Positions 41,553 through 51,007 are shown, counted from the stretch's first letter. The stretch: 64,000 nucleotides of DNA from Deltaproteobacteria bacterium (GCA_020444165.1 JAHLLK010000023.1:10700-74699); one strand, 5' to 3'. Numbers and translations are program-made. The notes: generated by a model from the letters alone, not told the origin.

Positions 41553-42809
41553 ATGCCCAAGCTGAACGGCACCCAGCTTTACGGGGCGCGCCGGCTGGCG
41601 GCCACCCTGCGCCTGGCCGGTCATCCGGACCTCCGCCGCCTGTCCCCCCGCCGCAAGCTGGCCCTGGCCCGGGTCTCCCGCCAGAGCAAGGCCACCCGCC
41701 TGGACGGCCAGATTTACAGTAATACCTTCACCCCGCCCTACCCCTCCCCGGCCTATGACCGCTATCTGCGGGGTCTCATCTCTCTGGCCGAGGGCCGGCC
41801 GGTGCCGGTGATCGCCAACTTCGCGGTCACGGCCAAATGCCCCTGCAACTGCTGGCACTGCTCCTTTGCCAGCCGGGAGAAGAAAAAGGAGCTGTCCACC
41901 GCGGAACTGCGCCAAGCCATCGGCCAGGTGCAGGCCCTGGGGGCCAGCGTCATCGGCTTCACCGGCGGCGAGCCCTTGCTCCGGCCCGATCTGGAGGAGA
42001 TCATCGCCAGCGTGGGGCCGGACTCCACCCCGCTCCTGTTCACCACGGGCTTTGAGCTGGACCGGGCCCGGGTGCGCCGCCTCAAGGAGGCCGGGCTCAA
42101 GATGCCGGTGGTGAGCCTGGATCACCACACCGCCGCGGTGCACGACCGGGGGCGCCGCCGGGCCGGCATGTTCGACACGGCGCTGAAGGCCTTGGAGCTG
42201 TTCCGGGAGGAGGGCTTCTACGTGTCGGTGTCCTTTGTGCCCACCCGGGAGCTGATGGACGACCCCGCCGACCTGTGGCGCACCATCGAGTTCTTCCGCG
42301 CCCAGGGGGTCAACGACATGCGGCTCACCTCGCCCATCCTCTCGGGCCGGCTCACCGCCCGGCCCGAGGAGAAGCTGACCCCGGCGAACGTGGCGGCCAT
42401 TCACGACATTCAGCGGAAATGCACGACCACGCCCGGCTATCCCGGGGTGTTCGCCTACGACTATTTCGAGTCCCAGCGTTTTTATGGCTGCGGCGCCGGG
42501 TTCAACTACCTTTTCGTGGACGCCGAGGGCAACGTCTGCCCCTGCGACTTCACCATGATCTCATTGGGCAACCTGCGGGAGGCGCCCCTGGCCGAGATCT
42601 GGCAGGCGATGAGCGGCCGCTTCCGCCTGCCCGGGGTCACCTGTTACGCCAACCGCATCAACGACACCCTGGCCGTGCTCCAGCCCAAGGTCTGGCCCTT
42701 GGGGCCGGCGGAGTCCGGGGAAGTGCTGGACCAGCACCAGCCCTATCAGGAGGACGAGCTCCCGGAGTTCTGGGCGGCCATGCTCCGGCCCGGGGGGAGG
42801 GGAAAATGA
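41553..42809 (+). CDS. Radical SAM protein with SPASM/twitch-like C-terminus
   Basis: The 418-aa protein has the radical SAM cluster C96-x3-C100-x2-C103 (KCPCNCWHC), the SAM-binding GFTGGEPLL at about residue 135, and a C-terminal auxiliary-cluster region (RFYGCGAGFNYLFVDAEGNVCPCDFTMISLGNL). ATG 41553 has GGGAG 7 nt upstream; the open frame to 41235 is non-coding. It overlaps the monoacylglycerol lipase gene by 4 bp. A second radical SAM/SPASM gene lies in the facing operon at 48510. The reaction is unknown; lipid or natural-product modification is suggested by context. Confidence 0.85.
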   Translation: MPKLNGTQLYGARRLAATLRLAGHPDLRRLSPRRKLALARVSRQSKATRLDGQIYSNTFTPPYPSPAYDRYLRGLISLAEGRPVPVIANFAVTAKCPCNCWHCSFASREKKKELSTAELRQAIGQVQALGASVIGFTGGEPLLRPDLEEIIASVGPDSTPLLFTTGFELDRARVRRLKEAGLKMPVVSLDHHTAAVHDRGRRRAGMFDTALKALELFREEGFYVSVSFVPTRELMDDPADLWRTIEFFRAQGVNDMRLTSPILSGRLTARPEEKLTPANVAAIHDIQRKCTTTPGYPGVFAYDYFESQRFYGCGAGFNYLFVDAEGNVCPCDFTMISLGNLREAPLAEIWQAMSGRFRLPGVTCYANRINDTLAVLQPKVWPLGPAESGEVLDQHQPYQEDELPEFWAAMLRPGGRGK

Positions 42810-43639
42810 TCTACGTGGAAGAAAGCCTGGCCGGCGCCGGCGGGGTGAAGCTGCACACCCGGCGGGCCCAGGTGGCCGAGCCTCGGGGCGCGGTGGTGGT
42901 GCTGCACGGCTACGGCGACCACAGCGGCCGTTTTGGCGGCTTGACCGAGCTGTTCAACCGCCTGGGGCTCTCGGTGTTCCTCTATGACCAGCGGGGGCAT
43001 GGCCTGGCCGGCGGCGCCCGGGGGGCGGTCAGTTCCTGGAACGACTACCTGGACGACCTGGACCTGTTCCTGGCCCAGGTCACCCGCTGGCACGGCGCCC
43101 CGCCGGAGATCATCTTCGGCCACAGCATGGGCGGGCTGGTGGCGGCCGGCTATCTCCTGGCCCGGCCCCATTCCTTCCGCCTGGCCGTGTTGTCCTCGCC
43201 CCTCATGGCCCTGGCGGTGACCGTGGGCGGGGCCAAGCTGGCCTTGGCCCGCCTGGCCTCCCGCCTGGCGCCCCGGCTCTCCCTGCCCACCGAAGTGAAG
43301 CCGGAGATGCTCTCCCACGATCCGGCCGTGAGCAAGGCCTACGCCGAGGACCCCCAGAGTCACAAGGTGGCCAACAGCCGCTGGTTCACCGAGATGCTGG
43401 GGGCCCAGGAGTTTTGCCTGAGCCACGCCGCGGAGTTGGCCGTGGCCGGGCTGTTGGTGGTATACGGCGAGGCCGACCCCCTGGTGGCGCCCCGGGGGGC
43501 GCGGGAGTTCTTCGAGGCCACCCGGGTCGTGGACAAGGAGTGCCGCTCCTATCCGGACATGCTGCACGAAATCTTCAACGAAACCGGCAAGGAAACCCCC
43601 TTGGCCGATCTGGCGGCCTGGCTGGCCGCCCGCCTGTGA
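42806..43639 (+). CDS. Alpha/beta hydrolase, monoacylglycerol lipase-like
   Basis: The 277-aa serine hydrolase has the oxyanion motif VVLHGYGDHSGRF, nucleophile elbow GHSMGG (Ser107), catalytic Asp in VYGEADPLVAP and His in YPDMLHEIFNE, the pattern of bacterial monoglyceride lipases and lysophospholipases. It has no signal peptide. Translationally coupled to the radical SAM gene (ATGA) and followed 6 bp later by glycerol kinase, it fits release of glycerol from a monoacylglycerol (or glyceryl ester) that the kinase then phosphorylates. Confidence 0.88.
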   Translation: MIYVEESLAGAGGVKLHTRRAQVAEPRGAVVVLHGYGDHSGRFGGLTELFNRLGLSVFLYDQRGHGLAGGARGAVSSWNDYLDDLDLFLAQVTRWHGAPPEIIFGHSMGGLVAAGYLLARPHSFRLAVLSSPLMALAVTVGGAKLALARLASRLAPRLSLPTEVKPEMLSHDPAVSKAYAEDPQSHKVANSRWFTEMLGAQEFCLSHAAELAVAGLLVVYGEADPLVAPRGAREFFEATRVVDKECRSYPDMLHEIFNETGKETPLADLAAWLAARL

Positions 43640-43645
43640 GGAAGC

Positions 43646-45130
43646 ATGGCGGCTGATTATCTTTTAGCCATAGACCAGGGCACCACCTCCAGCCGGGCCA
43701 TGGTGTTCGACCGCGAGGGCCGACCCGTGGCCGCATCCTCCCGGGAGCTGCCCCAGATCTTCCCGGCCGGCGGCTGGGTGGAGCACGACCCGGAGTTCAT
43801 CTGGTCCGACACGGTGGGGGTGTGCCGCCGGGCCCTGGCCAAGGCCGGCCTGGGCCCCCGGGATCTGGCCGGCATCGGCATCACCAACCAGCGGGAGACC
43901 ACGCTCCTTTGGGAGCGGGACAGCGGCCGGCCGGTGCACAACGCCCTGGTGTGGCAGGACCGGCGCACCGCGGCAGAGTGCCGCGCCCTGGCCGCGGCCG
44001 GGCATCTGGAGCTGATCACCAGCCGCACCGGGCTGTTGATCGACCCCTATTTCTCGGCCACCAAGCTGGCCTGGCTCCTGGAGCACGTGCCCGGGGCCAG
44101 GCAGCGGGCGGAGAAAGGCGAACTGGCTTTTGGCACGGTGGACAGCTACCTGCTCTATCGCCTCACCGGCGGCCAAGTGCACGCCACCGACGTCACCAAC
44201 GCCTGCCGCACGCTCTTGTTCAATATCCACACCGGCGCCTGGGACCCGGACCTATTGGAGCTGTTCGACCTCCCCCCGGCGCTCCTGCCCGAGGTGCGGG
44301 ACAACTGCGCAGCTTATGGGCAGGCCACAGCCAGCTTCCTGGGCGAGCCGGCGCCCATCCTGGCCATGGCCGGGGACCAGCAGGCCGCCCTGGTGGGCCA
44401 GGCCTGCCTGACCCCGGGCATGATCAAGAGCACCTACGGCACCGGCTGCTTCGTGCTGTTGAACTGCGGCGAGGAGCCCCGGCCCTCGGCCAACCGCCTG
44501 CTCACCACCGTGGCCTATCGCCTGAACGGCCGCTCCACCTATGCCCTGGAGGGCTCCATCTTCGTGGCCGGGGCGGCCATCCAGTGGCTGCGGGACGAAA
44601 TGGGGCTCATCGAGCACGCCCGGGACAGCCTGGGGCACGCGGCTTCCCTGGCCGACAACGGGGGGGTGTATTTCGTGCCGGCCTTCACCGGCCTGGGCGC
44701 GCCCCACTGGGACCCCGCGGCGCGGGGGGCCATCGTGGGGCTGACCCGGGGCGCCACCAAGAGCCATTTGGTGCGGGCCGCCCTGGAGGCCCAGGCCTAC
44801 CAGACCCGCGACCTCCTGGCCGCCATGCAGGGAGACGCCGGGCAGGAGCTCACGCTGATCCGGGTGGACGGCGGCATGGTGGTCAACGACTGGATGTGCC
44901 AGTTTTTGGCCGACGTCACCGGCCTGGCCGTGGAGCGGCCCCAGGTGAACGAGACCACCGCCCTGGGGGTGGCTTTCCTGGCCGGCCTGGCCGCGGGCCT
45001 ATTCCCCGACCTGGCGGCCCTGGACCGCACCTGGCAGCGGGACCGGCTGTTCGAACCCGCCATGCCCGCCGACCAGCGGGAGGAGCTATACGCCGGCTGG
45101 CTGGCGGCGGTGCGGCGGGTGATGTCGTGA
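43646..45130 (+). CDS. glpK: Glycerol kinase
   Basis: The 494-aa FGGY-family kinase is a full-length match to Glp[19 protein letters not shown] at the N-terminus, [11 protein letters not shown] with the glycerol-binding Arg/Glu, [50 protein letters not shown] and [21 protein letters not shown]. It phosphorylates glycerol with ATP. No glycerol facilitator or GlpD is adjacent; instead it is the third gene after a radical SAM protein and a lipase, suggesting that its glycerol comes from intracellular lipid cleavage. Its stop is 9 bp from the stop of the convergent MMPL gene. Confidence 0.95.
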   Translation: MAADYLLAIDQGTTSSRAMVFDREGRPVAASSRELPQIFPAGGWVEHDPEFIWSDTVGVCRRALAKAGLGPRDLAGIGITNQRETTLLWERDSGRPVHNALVWQDRRTAAECRALAAAGHLELITSRTGLLIDPYFSATKLAWLLEHVPGARQRAEKGELAFGTVDSYLLYRLTGGQVHATDVTNACRTLLFNIHTGAWDPDLLELFDLPPALLPEVRDNCAAYGQATASFLGEPAPILAMAGDQQAALVGQACLTPGMIKSTYGTGCFVLLNCGEEPRPSANRLLTTVAYRLNGRSTYALEGSIFVAGAAIQWLRDEMGLIEHARDSLGHAASLADNGGVYFVPAFTGLGAPHWDPAARGAIVGLTRGATKSHLVRAALEAQAYQTRDLLAAMQGDAGQELTLIRVDGGMVVNDWMCQFLADVTGLAVERPQVNETTALGVAFLAGLAAGLFPDLAALDRTWQRDRLFEPAMPADQREELYAGWLAAVRRVMS

Positions 45131-45139
45131 GGCATCGGT

Positions 45140-47440
45140 TCACCGTTCCCGGAAGAGCAGGGTCAACAGGGCCGGGGTGAGCAGCACGTCCGCGGCCAGG
45201 GCCAGGAGGATCACCGCCGCGGTGCACCAGCCAAAGAGAAACAGGTTGTTCATCGCCGAAAACAGGTAGACCAGGGCCCCGGCGGCCAGAGTCAGGCTGG
45301 TGATGACCATGGCCCGGCCCGCGGTGGCCAGGGCGGCCTGCACCGCCGCCCGGGTGGCCAGGCCAGCCCGCCGGGCGGCCAGGAAACGGTGCAGGAAATG
45401 CATGGTGTCGTCCACCGCCAGGCCCAGGGCGATGGCCCCCACCAAGAGCGCGTACATGTCCAGCCGCACCCCCAGCCAACCCAATACCCCCAGCACCAGG
45501 ACGATGGGCAGGAAATTGGGCAGCATGGCCCACAGCCCCAGCCGCAGGTTCCCCACCAACAGCAGCATGCAACCGGTGATCACCAACCCGGCCCAGAGGT
45601 AGCTCTGGGCCGCGCTGGAGATGGCCGCGGTGAAGGTGCGGCTGAACAGGGGCACCAGGCCGGTGAGCGCCACCCGGGCGCCGGGACCCGCCGCGGCGGC
45701 CAACTCCCGTTGCAGGCTGGCCAGGAAGGGTCCATAGGACACCGCATCCACCCAGGGGACTCGGATGCTGAGGCGGAACGCGCCGCCTGCGGGGGCCAGG
45801 TAGGGCCGCAACTCCGCCAAATCCGGCGTGCCGCCGGCGATGGCCAGGGTAAGGCCCTGGGCCAGGCTGGCCGGATCAGAGGGGTACCCCAGGCGCTCGG
45901 CAGCCAGGCGGGCCAGGGGCCAGGGCCCCACCACCCCGGCCACCCGGAGGCCGGCCAGCTCCCGGCCGGGCAGGGCCGCCGCCGTCCGGCTCAGCCGGAG
46001 AAGCACCTCCGGGGGCAGGCGGCCGCCCTCCCCGGCCGGCCGCACCACCGCCTCCACCAGGGCCGCCCCGCCCAGGCGTTGGTCCAGGGCCTCGGTGATC
46101 TGCCGCACCGGGGCCTCGGCCGGCAGCCAGGCCAGGGGATCGTGGGTGAAGCCGATCCGCGCGGCTCCAACCAGCCCTCCCACCAACCAGAGCCCGGCCA
46201 GGGCCAGCACCAATTTGGGCCGACCGCAGGCCCAGCCCCCCATGGCGGCCAGAGCCCGGCCCAGCAGGCCGTCCCCGCCTTCTCCGCCCGCGTCCCGGCC
46301 CCGGCCCAGGGGCAGCACGGCCCACAGGGCCGGCAGCGCCAAGAGGGTCCAGGCCCAGGCGTACAGCACTCCCAGGGCGGCGAAAAGGCCCAGGTCGGCC
46401 ACCGGGGCCACCTCGGCCAAGCTGAAGGAGGCCAGACCGGCCGCGGTGGTGAGGCTGGTGGCCAGAATGGGCAGGGCGGTCTCGGCCAGGGCTGCCCGGA
46501 TGGCCGCCCGGCGATCGGCGGCGGCTCGTTGCTGGCGGAACAGGGCGGCCACCAGGTGCACCGCCGCGCCCAGGCTCACCGCCAGGAGGAACGAGGGCAG
46601 GATGATGGTGGGGAGTTTCAGGCTGGTCCCGGCCAGGGCCATGGCCCCGAGGGCCCCCACCACGCTGCCCCCGGCCACCACCAGGGGCAGGAGCACCCCG
46701 GCCGGCCGCCGGAACAGGACCAGGAGACAGATGCCGGCCACCAGGAGGGACAGGCCCAGAAACCGCCGGCCGTCGGCCTGCATGGCGCTTTTCACCAAGT
46801 GGCTGATGGCCAGGGAGCCGGCCAGGCCCAGACGGAACTCCGGGGCCTGGTGACGGGCCAGGACCTCCTGCACCTGGTCCACCCGCCGGGCCAGCCCCGC
46901 CTCCCGCGCGGCCGGGGAAGGCTTGGGGTCGGTTGCCGATCCGGGGGTCAGGGCCAGGAGAGTGAGCCCCAGGTCCGGGGCCAGCACCGCGCCGCTTAGC
47001 TCAGGGTGGCCCCGGGCCAGGGCCGCCAGGGCGGCCGGCGCACCCGTGCCGCCGGTGAACCCGGGCGGCAGGAGGTCCAGGAGGCCGCCCACCCGCCAGC
47101 CGGACGGGGCCAGGGCCGCGGCCAGGTCATCCTCCAGGGCCCGCAGCCGGCCCAGGAAGCCGGGGCTGGCCACCGGGCCCTGGGCCACCACCAGGAGCCC
47201 GGCCCCGCCGCCGAAGTCGCGTTGGAACGCCTGGTACTCCTGCAGGATGGGGTCCCCGGGCCGCAGGAAGCCCTCGGTGGAGGTGTCCACCCGGAGCCCC
47301 GCCGCGGCCCAGCCCAGGCCCCCGGTCAACAGCGCCGCCAGGGCCAACACCAGCCAGGCGTGACCCGCGGCCCAGACCCCCGCCGCGGTCAGGCCTCCGG
47401 CCACCCGCCGCCGCAATCCTCCCGGTTCGCCCCGGATCAT
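45140..47440 (-). CDS. MMPL/RND family lipid or small-molecule exporter
   Basis: The 766-aa inner-membrane protein has two homologous halves, each with one helix, a large periplasmic loop and a five-helix bundle (12 spans). First-half features: WLVLALAALLTGGLGWAAAGLRVDTSTEGFL and LPTIILPSFLLAVSLGAAVHLVAALFRQQRAA; second-half: LLVGAIALGLAVDDTMHFLHRFLAARRAG, the MMPL motif with conserved D-D. Such proteins export lipids or hydrophobic metabolites (HpnN, MmpL). ATG 47440 overlaps the KAS III stop (ATGA), so it likely exports the product of that synthase. Confidence 0.88.
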   Translation of the reverse strand: MIRGEPGGLRRRVAGGLTAAGVWAAGHAWLVLALAALLTGGLGWAAAGLRVDTSTEGFLRPGDPILQEYQAFQRDFGGGAGLLVVAQGPVASPGFLGRLRALEDDLAAALAPSGWRVGGLLDLLPPGFTGGTGAPAALAALARGHPELSGAVLAPDLGLTLLALTPGSATDPKPSPAAREAGLARRVDQVQEVLARHQAPEFRLGLAGSLAISHLVKSAMQADGRRFLGLSLLVAGICLLVLFRRPAGVLLPLVVAGGSVVGALGAMALAGTSLKLPTIILPSFLLAVSLGAAVHLVAALFRQQRAAADRRAAIRAALAETALPILATSLTTAAGLASFSLAEVAPVADLGLFAALGVLYAWAWTLLALPALWAVLPLGRGRDAGGEGGDGLLGRALAAMGGWACGRPKLVLALAGLWLVGGLVGAARIGFTHDPLAWLPAEAPVRQITEALDQRLGGAALVEAVVRPAGEGGRLPPEVLLRLSRTAAALPGRELAGLRVAGVVGPWPLARLAAERLGYPSDPASLAQGLTLAIAGGTPDLAELRPYLAPAGGAFRLSIRVPWVDAVSYGPFLASLQRELAAAAGPGARVALTGLVPLFSRTFTAAISSAAQSYLWAGLVITGCMLLLVGNLRLGLWAMLPNFLPIVLVLGVLGWLGVRLDMYALLVGAIALGLAVDDTMHFLHRFLAARRAGLATRAAVQAALATAGRAMVITSLTLAAGALVYLFSAMNNLFLFGWCTAAVILLALAADVLLTPALLTLLFRER

Positions 47441-48495
47441 GGGACCTCGTGGTGGTAGACGAACCCGCCGTACAGGTATTTGCTGGCCTCGGCCCCCAGG
47501 ACCAACACCCGCTCCCCGGGCTGGAGCCGGCCGGAGCGCCGCAACCGGTCCAGGCTCACCCAGATGGCCGCCGAGCCCAGGTTGCCCAGGCGATCGGCGT
47601 GCACCACCACCCGCTCCGGGGAGAGACCCAGGCCCAGGGCCATTTCCCGGGCCAGGCGGCCGCTGGCCTGGTGGGGCAGAAACCAGTCCAGGCTCAGAGG
47701 GTCCAGCCCGCCTTGGGCCACCGCGGCCAGCCCCGCCCGGAACAGGGCCAGGCCGTGCTGTTTGATGCCTCGCCAGTTGTGGCGATAGCGTAACTCCTGT
47801 CCCGGCCGGCCGCCGGCCAGCCAGATGCCGGGCTGCCGCTTGCCGTCCAGGCGGCCGTAATAGAGGTGGCTGAGCCGCGGACCGGGCTCCCGATCCTCCG
47901 GGCCGACGACGGCCGCCCCGGCCCCGTCGCCCATCTGCAACAGGTTCACCAGTTGCTCGCGGTCCAGGAAAGCCGAGTCCAGGCGGCAGTACAGGGACCC
48001 GGTTTCGCTGCCCACCACCCCCACCGGAGCGGCCCCGGGCAGGGCCAGCAGCCCGGCAGCCTGCAAGAGCGCCGCGGCAAAGCCGGTGCAGGCCTGCCTG
48101 AGTTCGGCGTAGGGGCCGTCAAAACCCAGCTCGTCGGCCACCCAGGCGATGTTGGGCGGCAGTTGGGTGGAGGGGGTGGCGGTGTGGCCCAGCAGAAAAC
48201 CCAGGCCCGCCGCCGGCAGGCCCGCCTGGGTCAGGGCCTCCCCCAGGGCCTGGGCTGCCAGTTGGTGGTTGGCCTGGCCCGGCCGGGGGGCTTCCAGAGA
48301 CGCCCGCAGCTCGCGGCAGGTGTGCCGGGCCTCGATGCCCAGGAGCCCGGCCACCCGGGCTCCCTTCCTTACCAGGTCCAGGCCCAAATTGTCCCGCAGG
48401 CGGGCCAGGCCCTCCGCGGTGGCAAGGGGCGGGCCGGGCAGGCAGTGCCCCGTGCCCAGGAGCCGCAGGGTTACATCCAGGAAACGGTGCCCCAT
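47437..48495 (-). CDS. Beta-ketoacyl-ACP synthase III-like condensing enzyme
   Basis: The 352-aa thiolase-fold protein has a complete Cys-His-Asn triad: Cys136 in LRQACTGFAAALL, His275 in FLPHQASGR and Asn305 in DRLGNLGSAAIW. It therefore should condense acyl thioesters like FabH, but its sequence is far from housekeeping FabH and resembles secondary-metabolite or lipid-type KAS III. ATG 48495 is used; the frame extends 72 codons further as a shadow of the radical SAM gene. It lies 14 bp after the radical SAM/SPASM gene and overlaps the MMPL exporter by 4 bp. Confidence 0.85.
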   Translation of the reverse strand: MGHRFLDVTLRLLGTGHCLPGPPLATAEGLARLRDNLGLDLVRKGARVAGLLGIEARHTCRELRASLEAPRPGQANHQLAAQALGEALTQAGLPAAGLGFLLGHTATPSTQLPPNIAWVADELGFDGPYAELRQACTGFAAALLQAAGLLALPGAAPVGVVGSETGSLYCRLDSAFLDREQLVNLLQMGDGAGAAVVGPEDREPGPRLSHLYYGRLDGKRQPGIWLAGGRPGQELRYRHNWRGIKQHGLALFRAGLAAVAQGGLDPLSLDWFLPHQASGRLAREMALGLGLSPERVVVHADRLGNLGSAAIWVSLDRLRRSGRLQPGERVLVLGAEASKYLYGGFVYHHEVP

Positions 48496-48509
48496 GCGCT
48501 CTCCCGGCC

Positions 48510-49646
48510 TCAGGAGAAGACCCGGCCCAGGCGCAGGGCCCGGGCGTGGGTGCGGAAGTTCGCCGCGGTGAGGCGTTCCAGACGGGCCGCTTCCGCGCTG
48601 GAGAGGCGGTCCAGGAAGCAGGTGGGGTCCGGCCCCAGCACGTCGCCGGTCTGGTAATAGGCCAGGGCCCGGCAGCCGCCGCAGGTGTAGCGATAGCGGC
48701 AGGCGCCGCAACGCCCGCCCAGGTTCCGCCGGTCACGCAGCCGGGCCAGGAGACGGGAAGCCGAAGCTACCTGGTCCAGGCCCCCGGCCGCGCGCACGTT
48801 GCCCAGGCTCACCCCGTCCAGGAGCAGCGGGCAGGGGCTCACCTCGCCCTCGGCCCCCACCGCGAGCCACGAGCCGCACCAGCAGCCCACCGGGGGCAAG
48901 GAGGCGAAATTGCTTCCCGGGCGCGCGGCTCCGCCCAGGGCCAGGTAATCTTCGGGGCGCAGAAAAAAAGGGGTGAAGCTGATGTAGCCATGCACCCGCG
49001 CCACCAGGGAGGGGTGCACCAGCCGGGCCATGGTGGCGGCGTCCAGCATCAGGGCCGGGTCGCCGGCGCCCCGGGGCACCAGGGGCGAACGGTTGAAAGC
49101 CAGGCCCAGCCCCGCGATGGCGCGGGCCGTGGCCGGGAAGCTGCCCGCGTTGTGCCGGCCCACGGTGACGGTCAATTGCAGGTTGAAGCGGAAGCGGCGG
49201 AGCTTTTTGATCAGGGCCAGGGTGCGGCCGGCGTCCTGGCAGCGGGTGGCGCGGTTGGCCTGGTCAAAGGAGTTGACCCCCAGGGAGAAACCCAGCCGGC
49301 TGCCGAAACGCCGCCGCAACAGGGCCAAAAGCCCGGAGTCCAGGGCCAGGCCGTTGGTGGCCACCCGGCTGTAAAAGCCCAGGCCGTCGGCCGCGGCCAG
49401 GATCTCCAGGGCGTCTGGCCGCAGGAAGAACTCACCGCCGGAAAACACCACTATCCGGGCTCCCAAACGCCGGGCCGGAGCCAGCACCAGGCGGGTCAGC
49501 TCGGCCAGGTCCAGCTCGGGCCCGGCCGCCCCGCCGCGGGTCGGCCGGGCCATGCAATGGGGGCAGGCCAGGTTGCAGCGCCGGGTGGTCTCCACGTAGA
49601 CCATGGCCAGGCGGGGACCCGCCGGAGCGGGGGCGGAGTCCGGCAT
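48510..49646 (-). CDS. Radical SAM/SPASM domain protein
   Basis: The 378-aa protein shows the radical SAM motif C24-x3-C28-x2-C31 (RRCNLACPHC), SAM-binding VFSGGEFFL, and a SPASM domain with CWCGSW, SPCPLL and CGACRYRYTCGGCRALAYY plus a last Cys in PTCFLDRL. SPASM proteins often modify ribosomal peptides, but no precursor peptide is evident here; heme, cofactor and lipid-modifying relatives also exist. It lies in an operon after the PEGA lipoprotein (4-bp gap) and before the KAS III gene. Confidence 0.87.
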   Translation of the reverse strand: MPDSAPAPAGPRLAMVYVETTRRCNLACPHCMARPTRGGAAGPELDLAELTRLVLAPARRLGARIVVFSGGEFFLRPDALEILAAADGLGFYSRVATNGLALDSGLLALLRRRFGSRLGFSLGVNSFDQANRATRCQDAGRTLALIKKLRRFRFNLQLTVTVGRHNAGSFPATARAIAGLGLAFNRSPLVPRGAGDPALMLDAATMARLVHPSLVARVHGYISFTPFFLRPEDYLALGGAARPGSNFASLPPVGCWCGSWLAVGAEGEVSPCPLLLDGVSLGNVRAAGGLDQVASASRLLARLRDRRNLGGRCGACRYRYTCGGCRALAYYQTGDVLGPDPTCFLDRLSSAEAARLERLTAANFRTHARALRLGRVFS

Positions 49647-49650
49647 GGGC

Positions 49651-50019
49651 CTACTTCTCCGGGGTCAGACGGTAGGGGAAGCGGTAGGTGTGCCCCCGGC
49701 CGAATTTGGACTCCTCCGCGTAATCGCCTTCCATCCACCGCCAATGGGTAGTCCAGTAGGTGATTTCGGCGCTCTGGGGGGCATAGCCGGCCAGGCGGAG
49801 TTCCAGGTTGAGGTCATCCCCCCACACGAAGAACGGGGGGAACCAGTGCCACGCCTGGGGCACTTCCTGGGGGGTGGTGCCCACCAATTTTTGGTTCACA
49901 TAGAGCTGGGCGCCGGGCGGCTCGGAGGTGATGTACAGGGTGTTCTGGCCCGCGCAACCGGCCAGGGTCAGGGCAAGGGCCAAAAGGCAGGCCCTGGCGG
50001 GAAAACGCTTTGGCTGCAT
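49651..50019 (-). CDS. PEGA-domain lipoprotein
   Basis: This 122-aa envelope protein has a type II signal peptide with lipobox LAGC (MQPKRFPARACLLALALTLAGC) and a PEGA domain (TLYITSEPPGAQLYVNQKLVGTTP), a small beta-rich fold used for envelope or cell-wall binding. The remainder is Trp/Tyr-rich. It is the first gene of the operon with radical SAM/SPASM, KAS III and MMPL, and may be the outer-membrane or periplasmic partner of the exporter. Confidence 0.8.
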   Translation of the reverse strand: MQPKRFPARACLLALALTLAGCAGQNTLYITSEPPGAQLYVNQKLVGTTPQEVPQAWHWFPPFFVWGDDLNLELRLAGYAPQSAEITYWTTHWRWMEGDYAEESKFGRGHTYRFPYRLTPEK

Positions 50020-50124
50020 TCTCGGCTCCCTTAAGAGTCGGGTCCATGATCCCCGGAAAGCCGGGCGAATAATCCTCTGGGTTAATCATAGATTAAATTG
50101 TAACACGTGAGCCCGGCCGTCCGG

Positions 50125-50150
50125 CCAGCCGGGAGTTTCCTCCCGGCTGG
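50125..50150. terminator. 11-bp hairpin between msrA and the PEGA lipoprotein operon
   Basis: CCAGCCGGGAG (50125-50135) pairs perfectly with CTCCCGGCTGG (50140-50150) around TTTC. It lies 18 bp after the msrA stop on the minus strand. There is no T tract. It probably separates the msrBA transcript from the downstream operon. Confidence 0.6.
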
Positions 50151-50167
50151 CGGCCCGGCAGCGTCGC

Positions 50168-51007
50168 TTAGGGCTGGGACGGCAGGGGGCAGGCCACCTT
50201 TTCCCCGGGCCGTTTGCGGGAGAGGATCTCCCACAGCTCTTCCTGCTCCGGGCGGTCCAGGCCCAGGCGGGGCAACTCCTGGGCCAACTGCTTCAGGCTC
50301 CCGTCCCCGGCCAGATAGCCGTTCAGCCGGGCGGCCACGGTGGAGTTCAGGAGCGCCTGGTCGGTGTCATCGGGATAGAGCCAGCGGAAGGCCGCCAGGA
50401 AAGTGGCCGAATGCCGGAGCGTGTACTTCTGGTGATAATCCTCCGCCGGATAGAACTTGCCCAAGGCCGCGATCTCCGTGGCCACCTTGCGGCCCGAGGA
50501 GTTCTCCAGGCGGTCCCGGCTGGCCAGGGCCTGTTCCTTCTGCTCCTGATCCGTGTACAGGATGGCCGAGGCGTATTGCCGGCTCCAGGGCCGGCCATAG
50601 GGGTTGTGCCACGACCAGAAATGGTCCACCAGCTCCTGGTAGGTGATGCGCCGCGGGTCGTAGTCGATCTGGATGCTTTCCATGTGATCGCCCAGGCTAT
50701 GGTAGGTGGGGCCGGTCTTTTGGCCGCCCGCATAGCCCACCCGGGTGCGAATCACCCCGTCCAACACCCCAAACTGGGTGTCCGGACCCCAGAATCAGCC
50801 CAGGGCAAAGGTGGCGGTGCGGATCACCGCCGGGGCTTCCCGGTCCAAGGTGACCACCGGGCTGGCGGTGGCCGGGGCGGCAGGCTTGGTCAGGGTCGTC
50901 ATGTTTTTCGGAACCTCCTTGGCGGGCAGGTTGCCCGCTCCCAGTAACGCGGCCAGGACCCCGCCCGCCAGGGCCAGGGCTCCCAGCCACTTGCCTCGTT
51001 TGCTCAT
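50168..51007 (-). CDS. msrA: Exported selenoprotein MsrA (Sec at the catalytic position)
   Basis: Peptide methionine (S)-sulfoxide reductase, read through an in-frame TGA at 50795-50797 that takes the exact place of the catalytic Cys: FALG-[TGA]-FWGPDTQFG corresponds to the family GCFWG. Both sides stay in one frame: 70 codons upstream and 208 codons downstream, giving 279 aa with Sec71. The upstream part holds a hydrophobic signal segment ([19 protein letters not shown]), so the enzyme acts in the envelope. Downstream are [28 protein letters not shown] and [10 protein letters not shown]. One Cys (about residue 273) near the C-terminus may resolve the Sec. A bSECIS-like hairpin follows the UGA. 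ATG 51007 overlaps the msrB stop by 4 bp. A plain nonsense mutation is the alternative, but is much less likely. Confidence 0.87.
50759..50787 (-). promoter_or_regulatory. Bacterial SECIS-like hairpin downstream of the msrA UGA
   Basis: In the mRNA, GUCC-GG-ACACCC (50787-50776) pairs with GGGUGU-U-GGAC (50769-50759) around a six-base loop AGUUUG. The loop begins 19 nt after the UGA, within the range known for bacterial SECIS elements, and contains G and U as expected for SelB binding. Inferred from sequence only. Confidence 0.65.

Noticed and set aside
50168..51007. msrA as a pseudogene split by a stop codon
   Set aside because: The single TGA replaces precisely the catalytic residue, both halves remain in frame and intact, and a SECIS-like hairpin follows; decay would not be expected to hit only this codon.
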